From Lactobacillaceae bacterium (lineage in GTDB: Bacteria; Bacillota; Bacilli; Lactobacillales; Lactobacillaceae), in contig JAITPD010000047.1 in assembly GCA_031289615.1 (NCBI GenBank), positions 1 to 64,000 on the forward strand: DNA of 64,000 nt, in the 5' to 3' direction. Below are positions 8,063-16,019 of the stretch, piece after piece. The position numbers and the translations under genes are program-made. The number at the start of each line of letters is the position of its first letter. Position 1 is the first letter of the stretch. The notes under the pieces are model-generated. The model saw nothing but the letters and a program-made list of their open reading frames with translations, searched no databases and was not told the DNA's origin.

Positions 8063-9211
8063 CTAATCATTTAAATGTTGAATTGCATAATCGGCTTCTT
8101 CTGGCGTGAATTTTTCACCATACTCAGAAGTTAATTGTTCGCGAATTTCTTCAGGGGACATATCCATATCATCTCGATAACTTCTAGCCTTTTCTAAAGC
8201 GTTATTATTATAATCGACATGAAGGTTATCAATAGCGTATTGAGCTGCCTCAGTACTGAATTTTTCACCGTATTCGGAAGTTAATTGTTCATAAAGACCA
8301 GCCTTTGACATGTACATCCAAGATGAGTATGACTGGGCTTTGTTAAGCGCAGAAATATAATCTGAAGGTACTGATGCACTGGGTGTGACAGATGAAGCTG
8401 TACTTGATGCTGTAGAAGACGACGCTACACTTTCTGCTTTTGCTGAACTCTTAGATGCTGCCTTCACAACACTCTCAGATGATGCCTTTTTAGCATATTC
8501 GGATGACGCTTTTTTTGCTGCTGCTTTTTCCTTAGTAGCTTCAGATGACGCTTTTTTAGCTACTCCCTTGTTGGCTTTAATATCGACCCTTGCTTTGGTC
8601 TTATAATCATCCAGTGTTGCATTGATTGTAATGATCCTTGAATTAGTAGCGCTCATTTCTTCGGTCAACACAAAATTACCTTTGTCATCGGCAGTTGTGC
8701 TGTCTCCCAAAATCCCCAAACCTATTGTTACTTTAGCATTAGGTTCAGTTTTACCTTCAATCGTTGCAATGCCATCTTCATTTACTTCAACTGTTGCTGG
8801 CACAGATAACTTGAGTGACGAGATATCACCAGAAGCACGAGCCATTAGTGAATGATTTGGCTTAATTTCAATTTTTTTGGTTTTAGAATCAATTGAAACC
8901 GTGATCTCAGCTACTTTTGTCACATTCTTTAATGTTACATTTGTACTGAATTTACCGTTTTTATCTGCAACTATTTTATTAGTCTTTGTTCCATACTTCA
9001 CAGCCACCTTAGTATCAGGCATCGTCTTACCGGTTATTTTAGCAACTCCGGTTTTACTGGCCTCAACACTAGTAGGCACGGTCAAAAATGGCTTTGGTAT
9101 TGCGGATATCACAATCCCCCCAACAATGACAACTAATAATACAATCCCAATATTTAAAACTCTTCTTCCTTCTTTTGTTAAATTACTTTTAAACTGATTA
9201 AATTTATTCAT
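8063..9211 (-). CDS. Membrane-anchored Ig-like/Ltp-domain surface protein
   Basis: A 382-aa protein: N-terminal TM at about 20-38; two bacterial Ig-like domains (about 50-115 and 135-210, each with the ITGKT/IEGKTEPNAKV and DKNGKF/DDKGNF pattern); a Ser/Ala/Lys-rich stalk (about 215-285); and two C-terminal Ltp repeats of about 45 residues sharing EQLTSEYGEKF. Ltp domains (host-cell-surface-exposed lipoprotein family) are known from a Streptococcus thermophilus phage lipoprotein that blocks phage DNA injection. Here a TM anchor replaces the lipobox. Its role in phage exclusion is inferred, not shown. Confidence 0.75.
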   Translation of the reverse strand: MNKFNQFKSNLTKEGRRVLNIGIVLLVVIVGGIVISAIPKPFLTVPTSVEASKTGVAKITGKTMPDTKVAVKYGTKTNKIVADKNGKFSTNVTLKNVTKVAEITVSIDSKTKKIEIKPNHSLMARASGDISSLKLSVPATVEVNEDGIATIEGKTEPNAKVTIGLGILGDSTTADDKGNFVLTEEMSATNSRIITINATLDDYKTKARVDIKANKGVAKKASSEATKEKAAAKKASSEYAKKASSESVVKAASKSSAKAESVASSSTASSTASSVTPSASVPSDYISALNKAQSYSSWMYMSKAGLYEQLTSEYGEKFSTEAAQYAIDNLHVDYNNNALEKARSYRDDMDMSPEEIREQLTSEYGEKFTPEEADYAIQHLND

Positions 9212-9231
9212 GGCAACTCCAATTTTATTTT

Positions 9232-10359
9232 TTAAAGGCTCAAAATTTCTTTCTTCTTCAGATCAAACTCTGCTTGATTCAAAATTCCATCGTCCAGCAA
9301 CTTCTTAAACTTCATCAATGTTTCAATCTGATCATCAGCTGTTGTTGCTTTTTGTTCTGCTTGTATCGCATTTTGTGGATTAAGTGCTTGCGCCATGTTC
9401 ATACCAAACAGCATTCCCCCGCCATCGCCTAATCCATGATCCTTAATTCCTTGAGAAATATTTTGTTGTGCTGAGATATTTGAAGCCTTTTGAGAAATAT
9501 TTTCAAAAGCACTCAGATTCATTTTATTGCCAGAATACTTTTTCACTAGCTCCTTTGAATCTGGCGAGAGCTCAATATTTTCAATTCCAACACTCACGAT
9601 TTCAAAACCAAAGCGTTCTTTCCAAGTTCCAGCATTTGAGTCTTCCAACTTAATATTTTCTACAATACCATCTGCCTGCGCTGGAAGTTGAGAGACACGA
9701 TATTGATTTGACAGGGTATTGATCGCATCAATATACGATTGCAAAAATTCTGCTGTAATTTGGGGATGATCAACAGGACTATCAAAAGAAAATAGAATCG
9801 CATTAGCCGGAAGATAGTTTCGAATGAACACTGTTGGGTCAACGATTTTGATTGAATAATTACCAAATGACAAAATCTCAAGGTCAGTCCCATAAAAAAC
9901 ATCGTTATAGATAACTGGCCTTTTGGTACCAAACTTAATCCCTCTAATTTCTCGCAAGTTCACAAATGCAATGCGCTTTTGGTCAGGAGTTTGTCCACCA
10001 TAAGCAAGTCGATCGCCAATTTGGTTTAGCAACGAACTAAATTTTTCATCATTCTTATGATCAAAGACACCTTCTTGACCATTCTCATAAGTGTAGCCAC
10101 CAGCCTCTGTGATAATATCTTCAATCCCAGATTGGCTGAAAATAAATGCTGCAGTATTTTCTGGCACAAATATTTTTGAACCATTACTGATTACACCTGG
10201 TGTTGCCTGATTCTTTGTACCACGCCTGCTAAGAGATTGTTGTAAAATCCCAGGCATGACCGCAGTCCTCTCGCCAAATGTACCAACAGTGATTATGTCT
10301 GTCCATTGATCTGCAAATGAACCAGTTATTGAACCTGCAAATGCTTTAATAATTCCCAT
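9232..10359 (-). CDS. SPFH-domain (YdjI-like) protein with SHOCT tail
   Basis: A 375-aa protein of the SPFH family related to Bacillus YdjI (once called virion core protein): start MGIIKAFAGSITGSFADQW, SPFH core at about 50-270, Gly-rich linker at about 305-320, and a C-terminal SHOCT motif (LKKLLDDGILNQAEFDLKKK type) in the last 35 residues. SPFH proteins form oligomers that scaffold membrane domains. SD AGGAGA precedes the ATG. It follows a zinc-ribbon membrane protein, the same partner order as ydjG-I of Bacillus, but no PspA gene is present. Confidence 0.85.
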   Translation of the reverse strand: MGIIKAFAGSITGSFADQWTDIITVGTFGERTAVMPGILQQSLSRRGTKNQATPGVISNGSKIFVPENTAAFIFSQSGIEDIITEAGGYTYENGQEGVFDHKNDEKFSSLLNQIGDRLAYGGQTPDQKRIAFVNLREIRGIKFGTKRPVIYNDVFYGTDLEILSFGNYSIKIVDPTVFIRNYLPANAILFSFDSPVDHPQITAEFLQSYIDAINTLSNQYRVSQLPAQADGIVENIKLEDSNAGTWKERFGFEIVSVGIENIELSPDSKELVKKYSGNKMNLSAFENISQKASNISAQQNISQGIKDHGLGDGGGMLFGMNMAQALNPQNAIQAEQKATTADDQIETLMKFKKLLDDGILNQAEFDLKKKEILSL

Positions 10360-10371
10360 AGCTATTTTCTC

Positions 10372-10674
10372 CTATAATTTAATATCCATATAACAATATT
10401 CACATTTATACGTCATGTTTTTATATCCAGTGATAGGCGCTCCACAATTTGGACAGCTTACAGACGTTTTAACCATGCTTCTATTTACAGCTGAAGAATT
10501 CACCACAGACGATTGTTTGGTTGGCTTTTTGAAAAGCAAAACTAGTATTACAAAAAAGTACCAATCAATAATTAGGGCAAAGGTTGATCCCATAGTAACC
10601 AAAGTTAAGATCCAAAAGATCCAGCTTTTAAACCATTTTTTAACCGTTTGTACAAAATGATCGTGCTCAAACAT
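10372..10674 (-). CDS. Zinc-ribbon membrane protein
   Basis: A 100-aa protein with a hydrophobic segment at about 17-48 and a C-terminal zinc ribbon (CPNCGAP then CEYCYMD, two CxxC pairs). It starts after a consensus SD (AAAGGAGG). It stands first in the operon that continues with the SPFH, Ltp, DUF4230-like and PH-SHOCT genes. By analogy to YdjG-type proteins it may bind the SPFH partner at the membrane; this is inference. Confidence 0.75.
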   Translation of the reverse strand: MFEHDHFVQTVKKWFKSWIFWILTLVTMGSTFALIIDWYFFVILVLLFKKPTKQSSVVNSSAVNRSMVKTSVSCPNCGAPITGYKNMTYKCEYCYMDIKL

Positions 10675-10745
10675 ATATCGTTGCCTCCTTTGTTATGTAT
10701 TTCCTATTTATTGGGCAGTAATTGTTTTATAAATTATCTCTGCGC

Positions 10746-10781
10746 AAAAAAAAGTATCATTCACAAAAACGTGAACGATAC
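10746..10781 (-). terminator. Rho-independent terminator ahead of the SPFH operon
   Basis: On the minus strand an 11-bp stem (GTATCGTTCAC with GTGAATGATAC, arms 10771-10781 and 10754-10764, one mismatch) is followed by eight T. It lies between the 21-codon repeat ORF and the zinc-ribbon gene, so it either ends a short upstream transcript or acts as an attenuator. Confidence 0.75.
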
Positions 10782-10808
10782 CTAAATTTATGTATGTTAA
10801 AAAGAGCC

Positions 10809-10874
10809 CTAAGCCAGTTGTTGCTTGTTGCTTGTTGCTTGTTGCTTGTTGCTTGTTGCTTGTTGCTCAATCAT
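10809..10874 (-). CDS. Possible 21-aa leader peptide built on a heptanucleotide repeat
   Basis: ATG at 10874 with a consensus SD (AAAGGAG) 8-9 bp upstream and TAG at 10809. Most codons come from the seven GCAACAA units, giving a Gln/Ala/Thr/Ser/Asn/Lys-rich peptide. Because the unit is 7 bp, any gain or loss of a copy changes the frame and stop. A terminator follows 28 bp downstream. Expression is unproven. Confidence 0.4.
   Translation of the reverse strand: MIEQQATSNKQQATSNKQQLA
10818..10866. repeat. Seven perfect tandem copies of TTGTTGC
   Basis: Forty-nine bases made only of the 7-bp unit. Such arrays change copy number by slipped-strand replication. On the minus strand it lies within a short ORF with a good SD, upstream of a terminator and the SPFH operon. 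Confidence 0.95.
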
Positions 10875-10924
10875 GGCTTTGGCTCCTTTCTTCGTCAAAT
10901 TTTACTATTTTAATGTACTTATTT

Positions 10925-10930
10925 ATTATA
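10925..10930 (-). promoter_or_regulatory. Candidate -10 for the leader ORF/SPFH operon
   Basis: Perfect TATAAT on the minus strand, about 50 bp upstream of the leader ATG. The -35 is not clear. A hairpin, TTGTCCG with CGGACAA at 10994-11013, lies further upstream and could be an operator. Confidence 0.35.
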
Positions 10931-11114
10931 TTAACTATTTGTGTGTTTTATACGGATTTAATCTGTCTATTTAGATAATTGCGTTTGTTGTTTTTGTCCG
11001 TTTTTCCGGACAAGATATAATATTAAAGCAAAATATAGTTTTATCTATGAACTTTGTGATTATTTTTCGGTGTTCTAAAGACGAAGATGTGATTAGCAGA
11101 AATGTGCTAAAAAC

Positions 11115-11156
11115 AAAAAAATCCAACACCACTCGATTTTAGTCGAATTGTGTTGA
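11115..11156 (-). terminator. Terminator of the NADH oxidase gene
   Basis: On the minus strand a stem (AACACAATTCGA with TCGAGTGGTGTT, imperfect) is followed by TTTTTTT. It lies about 100 bp past the nox stop codon. Confidence 0.8.
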
Positions 11157-11253
11157 ATCTCGTTTACTAATTTTTATCTTTGCTCAAGACCAGTGCTCCA
11201 TGTTCTTGCATAAACACCTTTTGCACTTATAAGCCTTACGACATGCTCATTTA

Positions 11254-12588
11254 TTACTTTGCCGCAGCCGCCATTGCAACCGCACCCAAGAAGTTAACTG
11301 GTTGGCTAAAGTTTGGTTGGAACAAGAAGTCTGACATTGACAAATCATCAATCGTCATCTTGTTTTGAATGGCAAGTGACAATGCATTAGCAGTTTGTGA
11401 AATGTCATGCTTTGAGTAGAATGATCCGCCCAATACTTGACGTGTCTTTTCATCCCAAAGCAACGTTGCGCGAACAGGTGTCGTCGTCAACATAAAGTCT
11501 GGACGGTAATCTTGTTCGATTGTTACTTCTTGAATTCCTGTGATTCCACGCGCTTCTGCCAATTGTGTGTTCAATCCTGAAGCAGCCATCGCATAACCGT
11601 ACAATTCAACAGCTGATGTTGATTGCGTTCCCAAGTAAGCTACCTTAGGCTCGTTGATGTTTTCACCAACCAAGATTCCTTGACGAATTGCGTTGGTTGC
11701 CAATGGAATATAGTCATCCTTTTGCGTTGGGTTATAGAAGACAGTAGCTGAATCACCAGCGGCATAGACATCCTTCACTGAAGTTTGCATATACTTGTCA
11801 ACGATGATTGCGCCATTCTTAATCATATCAACTTGACCAGTGAACAAATCCGTCCGTGGTAAGAAGCCAATTCCCAAAACAGCAACATCAGCTTCATAAA
11901 CACCCTTGTCAGTCGTAACCTTCACCCCATGACCAGTATCCTCAAAGCTTTGTACAAGTTGTCCCAATGCCAAAGTGACGTCGTGGGCCTTGTATTGATC
12001 TTCAATTTCATCAGTAATGTCTTTGTCAAAGTTCTTGGCCAAAACGCGGTCCAATCCATCGATCAAAGTAGTCTTGATATTGTTTACAGAGAATTGCTCA
12101 GCCAGTTCAGCCCCAATATATCCAGCTCCAATGACAATCGCTGACTTAGCGGTCTTGGCAGCTTCCTTAATGGCCTTTGCATCATCCCAGTTCTTACACT
12201 TGTAAACATGTTCACCATCGATCCCAGCGATTGGTGGCATCACAGGCTTTGAACCAGTTGTGATGACAATTTTGTCGTACGTTTCAGTTGATTCAGCTTT
12301 AGTCTTCAAATCAACGTATGTCAAAGTCTTAGTAGCTAAGTCAACATTTGTAACGTCGTGTTGAGTCTTCATGTTGATTCCATCAGCAATCATTGCTTCA
12401 ACTGAATCATAGAACATCTTTTCAGAAGAAGAAACATGATTTCCAACCCACAAAGCGATTCCACATGACAAGAACGAAACGGTATCATTACGCTCAAAAA
12501 CAGTAATCTCTGCGTCAGGATTGTTCTTTAAAATCTGACGTGATGAGAAAATACCAGCGTGTGTACACCCAATAACAGCAACCTTCAT
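11254..12588 (-). CDS. nox: NADH oxidase (FAD/NAD disulfide oxidoreductase, H2O-forming type)
   Basis: A 444-aa flavoprotein with the NADH oxidase/peroxidase signature: His10, single redox cysteine Cys42 in FLSCGIALWVG, NAD-binding GAGYIGAELAE near 155-165, and FAD-binding DVYAAGDSA near 275. These enzymes reduce O2 to water (or peroxide) with NADH in the cytoplasm, giving NAD+ regeneration and oxygen tolerance in lactic acid bacteria. CoA-disulfide reductase is a close alternative, but length and the Ala/Lys tail fit Nox. SD GGAGGA precedes the ATG; a cre-like site suggests carbon catabolite control. Confidence 0.9.
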   Translation of the reverse strand: MKVAVIGCTHAGIFSSRQILKNNPDAEITVFERNDTVSFLSCGIALWVGNHVSSSEKMFYDSVEAMIADGINMKTQHDVTNVDLATKTLTYVDLKTKAESTETYDKIVITTGSKPVMPPIAGIDGEHVYKCKNWDDAKAIKEAAKTAKSAIVIGAGYIGAELAEQFSVNNIKTTLIDGLDRVLAKNFDKDITDEIEDQYKAHDVTLALGQLVQSFEDTGHGVKVTTDKGVYEADVAVLGIGFLPRTDLFTGQVDMIKNGAIIVDKYMQTSVKDVYAAGDSATVFYNPTQKDDYIPLATNAIRQGILVGENINEPKVAYLGTQSTSAVELYGYAMAASGLNTQLAEARGITGIQEVTIEQDYRPDFMLTTTPVRATLLWDEKTRQVLGGSFYSKHDISQTANALSLAIQNKMTIDDLSMSDFLFQPNFSQPVNFLGAVAMAAAAK

Positions 12589-12610
12589 AATTAAATTCCT
12601 CCAAAGTATA

Positions 12611-12644
12611 ATAAAACGCTTACATTGCGTATAAGTTAATTATA
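12611..12644 (-). promoter_or_regulatory. nox promoter with cre-like site
   Basis: On the minus strand TATAAT lies at 12639-12644. TGTAAGCGTTTTAT at 12611-12624 agrees with the CcpA cre consensus except at the end and lies just after the expected start of transcription, a repressing position. No strong -35. Confidence 0.5.
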
Positions 12645-12772
12645 CTCCGTAAGCGCGATAATTTACATTGTTTTCACTTAATTTGTAAAAGCTTTTCATA
12701 ATTGACGGAAATGTTACCGGTATCAGGTTTTAATTTACGTGTTGTGCTAGTTATGCAACACATTGGTCATCG

Positions 12773-13455
12773 CTTGCTCAGCTTCGCTAAAGATTCTTTA
12801 CGTTTCGGATTGGCCTTACACGATTCATGTCGAATGGCAAAATAATTTGCCATTTCCACGGCGCTAAAGCACTCGTGAAAAGGTTCGCCTAGATTCGGCA
12901 AGGGCTGGTCATCCGACGACAGAATCGCTTCGCTGATCAGCAACCATCCTGGTCATTTTATTCAAAGCGTGGTGGATTGAGATGATGATAGTATGTGCCG
13001 ACACGGTCCCATTCTACTACACATTTTTGCAAAATGAGTCGAATTGGTGCCACTACCGCGCTTTAAGGAGTGTACACAAAGGCGTTCTGAACTGTCGGGA
13101 TAAGCTGATTTTCAGGTTTGCCACCAAAGCGTAGCGACGTAGTGACCTGAAAATTGGCTTATAACCGAAGCTCAGCCTTTGTAAACAGGATTATCATCTC
13201 AATCTACCACGCTTTGAATAAAATGACCAATGTGTTTAATTAAAATATTGTACTTTGTTTGAGCAGCAGAGCGATTCTGTCGTCGGATGGTAAGTCCTGC
13301 CAAATCTGGATGAACAATGACACTAACACCTGACCCAACAGTTAGCGGAATTGGCGAATTATTTCGCCTTTCATCCAGATTTGTGTAGACTAATCCGAAC
13401 GTAAAGAATCTTTAGCGAAGCTGATTAAACAAAGTTAAATATTTTAATGACCAAT
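12773..13455. repeat. About 680-bp nested imperfect palindrome, no coding content
   Basis: The left and right halves match in inverted orientation as a chain of blocks: GCTTCGCTAAAGATTCTTTACG (12781 on; 13400-13422 reversed); the ATCCGACGACAGAATCGC block (about 12890-12940 with 13262-13300); a 38-bp block (12949-12987 with 13192-13230); and an inner pair near 13076-13116 with 13145-13183 carrying TTTTCAGGT/ACCTGAAAA. The right half also matches positions 1-160. I see no gene in 12660-13480. It may be a chromosomal mobile repeat or two copies in head-to-head insertion. Confidence 0.75.
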
Positions 13456-13480
13456 ATTTTTACATAGCTAACACCTAGCG

Positions 13481-14947
13481 TTAACTTGATTTAATTGGCA
13501 ACGTAATCCGGAAAACCGACCCGTGACCCACAGCTGATTCCAAGACAATAGTCCCGCCATAACCTTCGATCAGCTTTTGCGCAATACTTAGTCCTAGTCC
13601 ATTTCCACCTTGCTTTCGTGAACGAGCCTTGTCAACTCGATAGAACCGATCAAAGACATGATCTGCATCTTCTTGGCTAATTCCTTCACCAAAGTCCTGC
13701 ACGGCAATTTGAACTTGTGATGCAACTCGCGCTACGGAATAGTGAATCTCTTTACGTTCGCGCGAATATTTGACAGCATTGTCTGACAAAATAATCAGAA
13801 TTTGTTCTAGATGATCACGCGACATGTTAACAATCGTCGCTTCTTTCAGATCATCATCCAACATAAACAAGAAATCCTCATGAATCATCTTAAAGTTATT
13901 AAAGACCGTTGTGACAAGCTGCTTCACATCCGTATTACCCTCTTTAAAAGATAACTCAACTTGGTCTGCTCGGGTCAAATCAAGCATTTCTTGCACCAAC
14001 CCTTGCATTCGCGTCATTTCCGTCAAAGAAGCCGCAATCGATTCTTCAAGCACCTTTGGATCATCCTTACCCCAGCGATTCAGCAAATCCATGTGACCTT
14101 TGACAATCGCAACCGGCGTCCGTAACTCATGCGAAACATCTTCCACGAAACGATGCTGTGCCAAAATAAAACGTTGCATCCGATCCAGCGTTTGATTCAC
14201 CAAGCCTGCCAAATCTGTCAACTCATCACTGCGACGGCCTTGTGATTCAATCCGCTTTTGTGACTGCGGATCAAGTTGCATCGCATTGACAACCTCACGA
14301 ATGCTTTCAACTGGTCGCAACAAATATTCGGCCAGCCAATAGCCCCACAAAGCAATAAAAATTAGGCCCAACATAATTGTAATCATAATAATCACGAAAA
14401 TGTGTCGAAACAAGTTGTTAAAACCCGTCAAATGATTTTCAATGATAACAGTCCCCATCAGATCACCGTTTTTATTGAAAAGTGGCACTCGCCCAACCAA
14501 AATTTGCCGTTCATTGACGAATTCTTTTGTAACGGTGAGCTTATTGGTATGCAGCACTTCAATCTCTTGATCATCAACTGGGTAAACTTTGGCTTCATTT
14601 AGATTGTAGACACTAATTTTAAAATCAGGCCGCACTAAAGAAGAAAATCCAGTGTCATTTCCAATTTCATCAACTCTTCCCTGGGGCCGTAAAGCCGCAT
14701 CAATCGTTGACGGAATCAGTTCTTCTTCACTCAAATTTTCTAAACGGCGATCCACCAAGCGCAATGATTGCCGAACTTCGCTTTTTTCATCGCTCAATAA
14801 TTGATTTGAAAATGCAACGACGAGCAAATAACTAAATGCAATAAATATTAAAAAAACACCAAAAGCAGATCCAAGAGCCCACTTCCACTTTAGTGACATC
14901 CCCTTTTTTTGCTTTGGCGTTTCTTCAACAATGGCTACTTTATCCAT
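13481..14947 (-). CDS. arlS: Sensor histidine kinase (ArlS-like)
   Basis: A 488-aa membrane kinase: TM1 at about 22-49, extracytoplasmic domain 50-180, TM2 at about 183-207, HAMP, HisKA with the phospho-acceptor His273 in FVEDVSHELRTPV, and HATPase_c with N box (SDNAVKYS), DFGEGIS and GLGLSIAQKL. It lies 16 bp downstream of its response regulator. Order, length and the regulator's sequence fit ArlRS, which controls adhesion, autolysis and metal or envelope stress in Gram-positive cocci; the local signal is unknown. Confidence 0.85.
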   Translation of the reverse strand: MDKVAIVEETPKQKKGMSLKWKWALGSAFGVFLIFIAFSYLLVVAFSNQLLSDEKSEVRQSLRLVDRRLENLSEEELIPSTIDAALRPQGRVDEIGNDTGFSSLVRPDFKISVYNLNEAKVYPVDDQEIEVLHTNKLTVTKEFVNERQILVGRVPLFNKNGDLMGTVIIENHLTGFNNLFRHIFVIIMITIMLGLIFIALWGYWLAEYLLRPVESIREVVNAMQLDPQSQKRIESQGRRSDELTDLAGLVNQTLDRMQRFILAQHRFVEDVSHELRTPVAIVKGHMDLLNRWGKDDPKVLEESIAASLTEMTRMQGLVQEMLDLTRADQVELSFKEGNTDVKQLVTTVFNNFKMIHEDFLFMLDDDLKEATIVNMSRDHLEQILIILSDNAVKYSRERKEIHYSVARVASQVQIAVQDFGEGISQEDADHVFDRFYRVDKARSRKQGGNGLGLSIAQKLIEGYGGTIVLESAVGHGSVFRITLPIKSS

Positions 14948-14963
14948 TGAATCTTCCTCATGC

Positions 14964-15656
14964 TTACTGACGCATTACATAACCAGTCCCACGAACGGTC
15001 TGGATATACGATGCACGTGAATCGTTTTGATCAATCTTATTTCTAAGATAACGAATATAAACGTCAACCACATTGGTCTCGACATTTTCTTCGTAGCCCC
15101 AAACCTTCGCCAACAAATCTTCACGCGACTGAACGACATTGATATTTTCCATCAAAATCAACAGCAACTCGTACTCACGCTTGGTCAAATTGATAATCTC
15201 ATCACCACGACGCGCAATGCGATTTTCCTTTTCAACAATCAAATCACGATACTTAACAGTGCTTTGGTGTGTGGCGTGTTCTTCAGTTTCGATGTTAATC
15301 CGACGCAAAAGAGCGCGAATGCGAGCCAACAATTCTTCAATGGCAAAAGGCTTTACCACATAATCATCAGCTCCATAATCAAGCCCTGAAACTCGATCAA
15401 TGACTGAATCACGGGCAGTCATCATAATAATCGGTGTATTTTTAGCTTCACGAAGGCGGCGTGCAACTTCTAGTCCGCTCAATTCTGGCAACATCAAGTC
15501 CAACAAGATCAAATCATAATCTTCGTCTAAAGCTGCTTCCAATCCTGACCGTCCATTATCAGCTGTGGCCGTCTCATAGCCTTCATGTTGTAATTCTAGT
15601 TCAACAAATCGAGCCAAATTTACTTCGTCTTCAATCACAAGGATCCTATTCATCAT
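14964..15656 (-). CDS. arlR: OmpR-family response regulator (ArlR-like)
   Basis: A 230-aa regulator: receiver domain with acidic Glu9-Asp10 pair, phospho-acceptor Asp53 in LLDLMLPE, MTARD switch, conserved VKPF lysine, and a winged-helix DNA-binding domain (about 130-230, with LTKREYELLLIL and VVDVYIRYLRNKI). Strong SD (AAAGGGGGGAG) before two adjacent ATG codons. Partner of the downstream kinase. The name arlR rests on overall resemblance. Confidence 0.87.
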   Translation of the reverse strand: MMNRILVIEDEVNLARFVELELQHEGYETATADNGRSGLEAALDEDYDLILLDLMLPELSGLEVARRLREAKNTPIIMMTARDSVIDRVSGLDYGADDYVVKPFAIEELLARIRALLRRINIETEEHATHQSTVKYRDLIVEKENRIARRGDEIINLTKREYELLLILMENINVVQSREDLLAKVWGYEENVETNVVDVYIRYLRNKIDQNDSRASYIQTVRGTGYVMRQ

Positions 15657-15714
15657 AGTCTCCCCCCTTTACTTTCAATTTTATGTGTTAATAATTCATT
15701 TACGTAACTTACTC

Positions 15715-15744
15715 ATTTTAGCATAATATTCTAATTTTTATCAA
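15715..15744 (-). promoter_or_regulatory. arlRS promoter
   Basis: On the minus strand TTGATA (15739-15744) and TAAAAT (15715-15720) are separated by 18 bp, 59 bp ahead of the regulator start. Confidence 0.6.
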
Positions 15745-15825
15745 GTTTATGCCGTTATTAGTATGTGTCGGAATTTTAGTTAGGATCCATTTCTCGCAAT
15801 AATTATTTAGAATTGAGAATAGAAA

Positions 15826-15965
15826 AAGGATGAATTTTAGCTCTCGCCTACTTTTCATCCTTGATTTTACATTTCGTTTAATGTAAAATATCAGTAATGA
15901 ATTAAGTAGTTGAGTTACTTTAATTCTTGGAGCGAACAAGCGCAAACTTGTTCGTTCTTTTTTTG
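15826..15965 (+). ncRNA. Candidate structured small RNA ending in a terminator
   Basis: Four stem-loops follow each other on the plus strand: arms 15826-15834/15854-15862 (9 bp, perfect), 15864-15872/15881-15889 (9 bp, perfect), 15899-15908/15917-15927 (one bulge), and 15933-15940/15947-15954 followed by a T-rich run. No plus-strand gene precedes them, so the terminator would end a non-coding transcript. No strong promoter was found. It lies between arlR and the IS. Confidence 0.4.
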
Positions 15966-16019
15966 TTATTCTCATCTTACCAAAAAGATCGAAAAAAAAC
16001 AACTATTTAAATATTACAC

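Noticed and set aside
10818..10866. Tandem repeat considered as a CRISPR array
   Set aside because: Units are 7 bp, perfect and without spacers; no cas genes in the window.
10722..10913. Plus-strand ORF through the heptanucleotide repeat (LLLVACC repeats)
   Set aside because: No SD on that strand, the reading is a by-product of the 7-bp repeat, and it crosses the terminator.
12671..12690. Possible Rex operator upstream of nox (TTTTCAC...GTAAAA)
   Set aside because: Only the outer four bases pair; the inner positions do not fit the Rex palindrome.
15826..15965. Hairpin cluster considered as a tracrRNA
   Set aside because: No Cas9 gene or CRISPR repeat is present, and no anti-repeat could be identified.
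15718..16002. 94-codon minus-strand ORF between arlR and the IS
   Set aside because: It runs through the stem-loops and terminator, has Lys/Phe/Ile-rich random composition and no SD.
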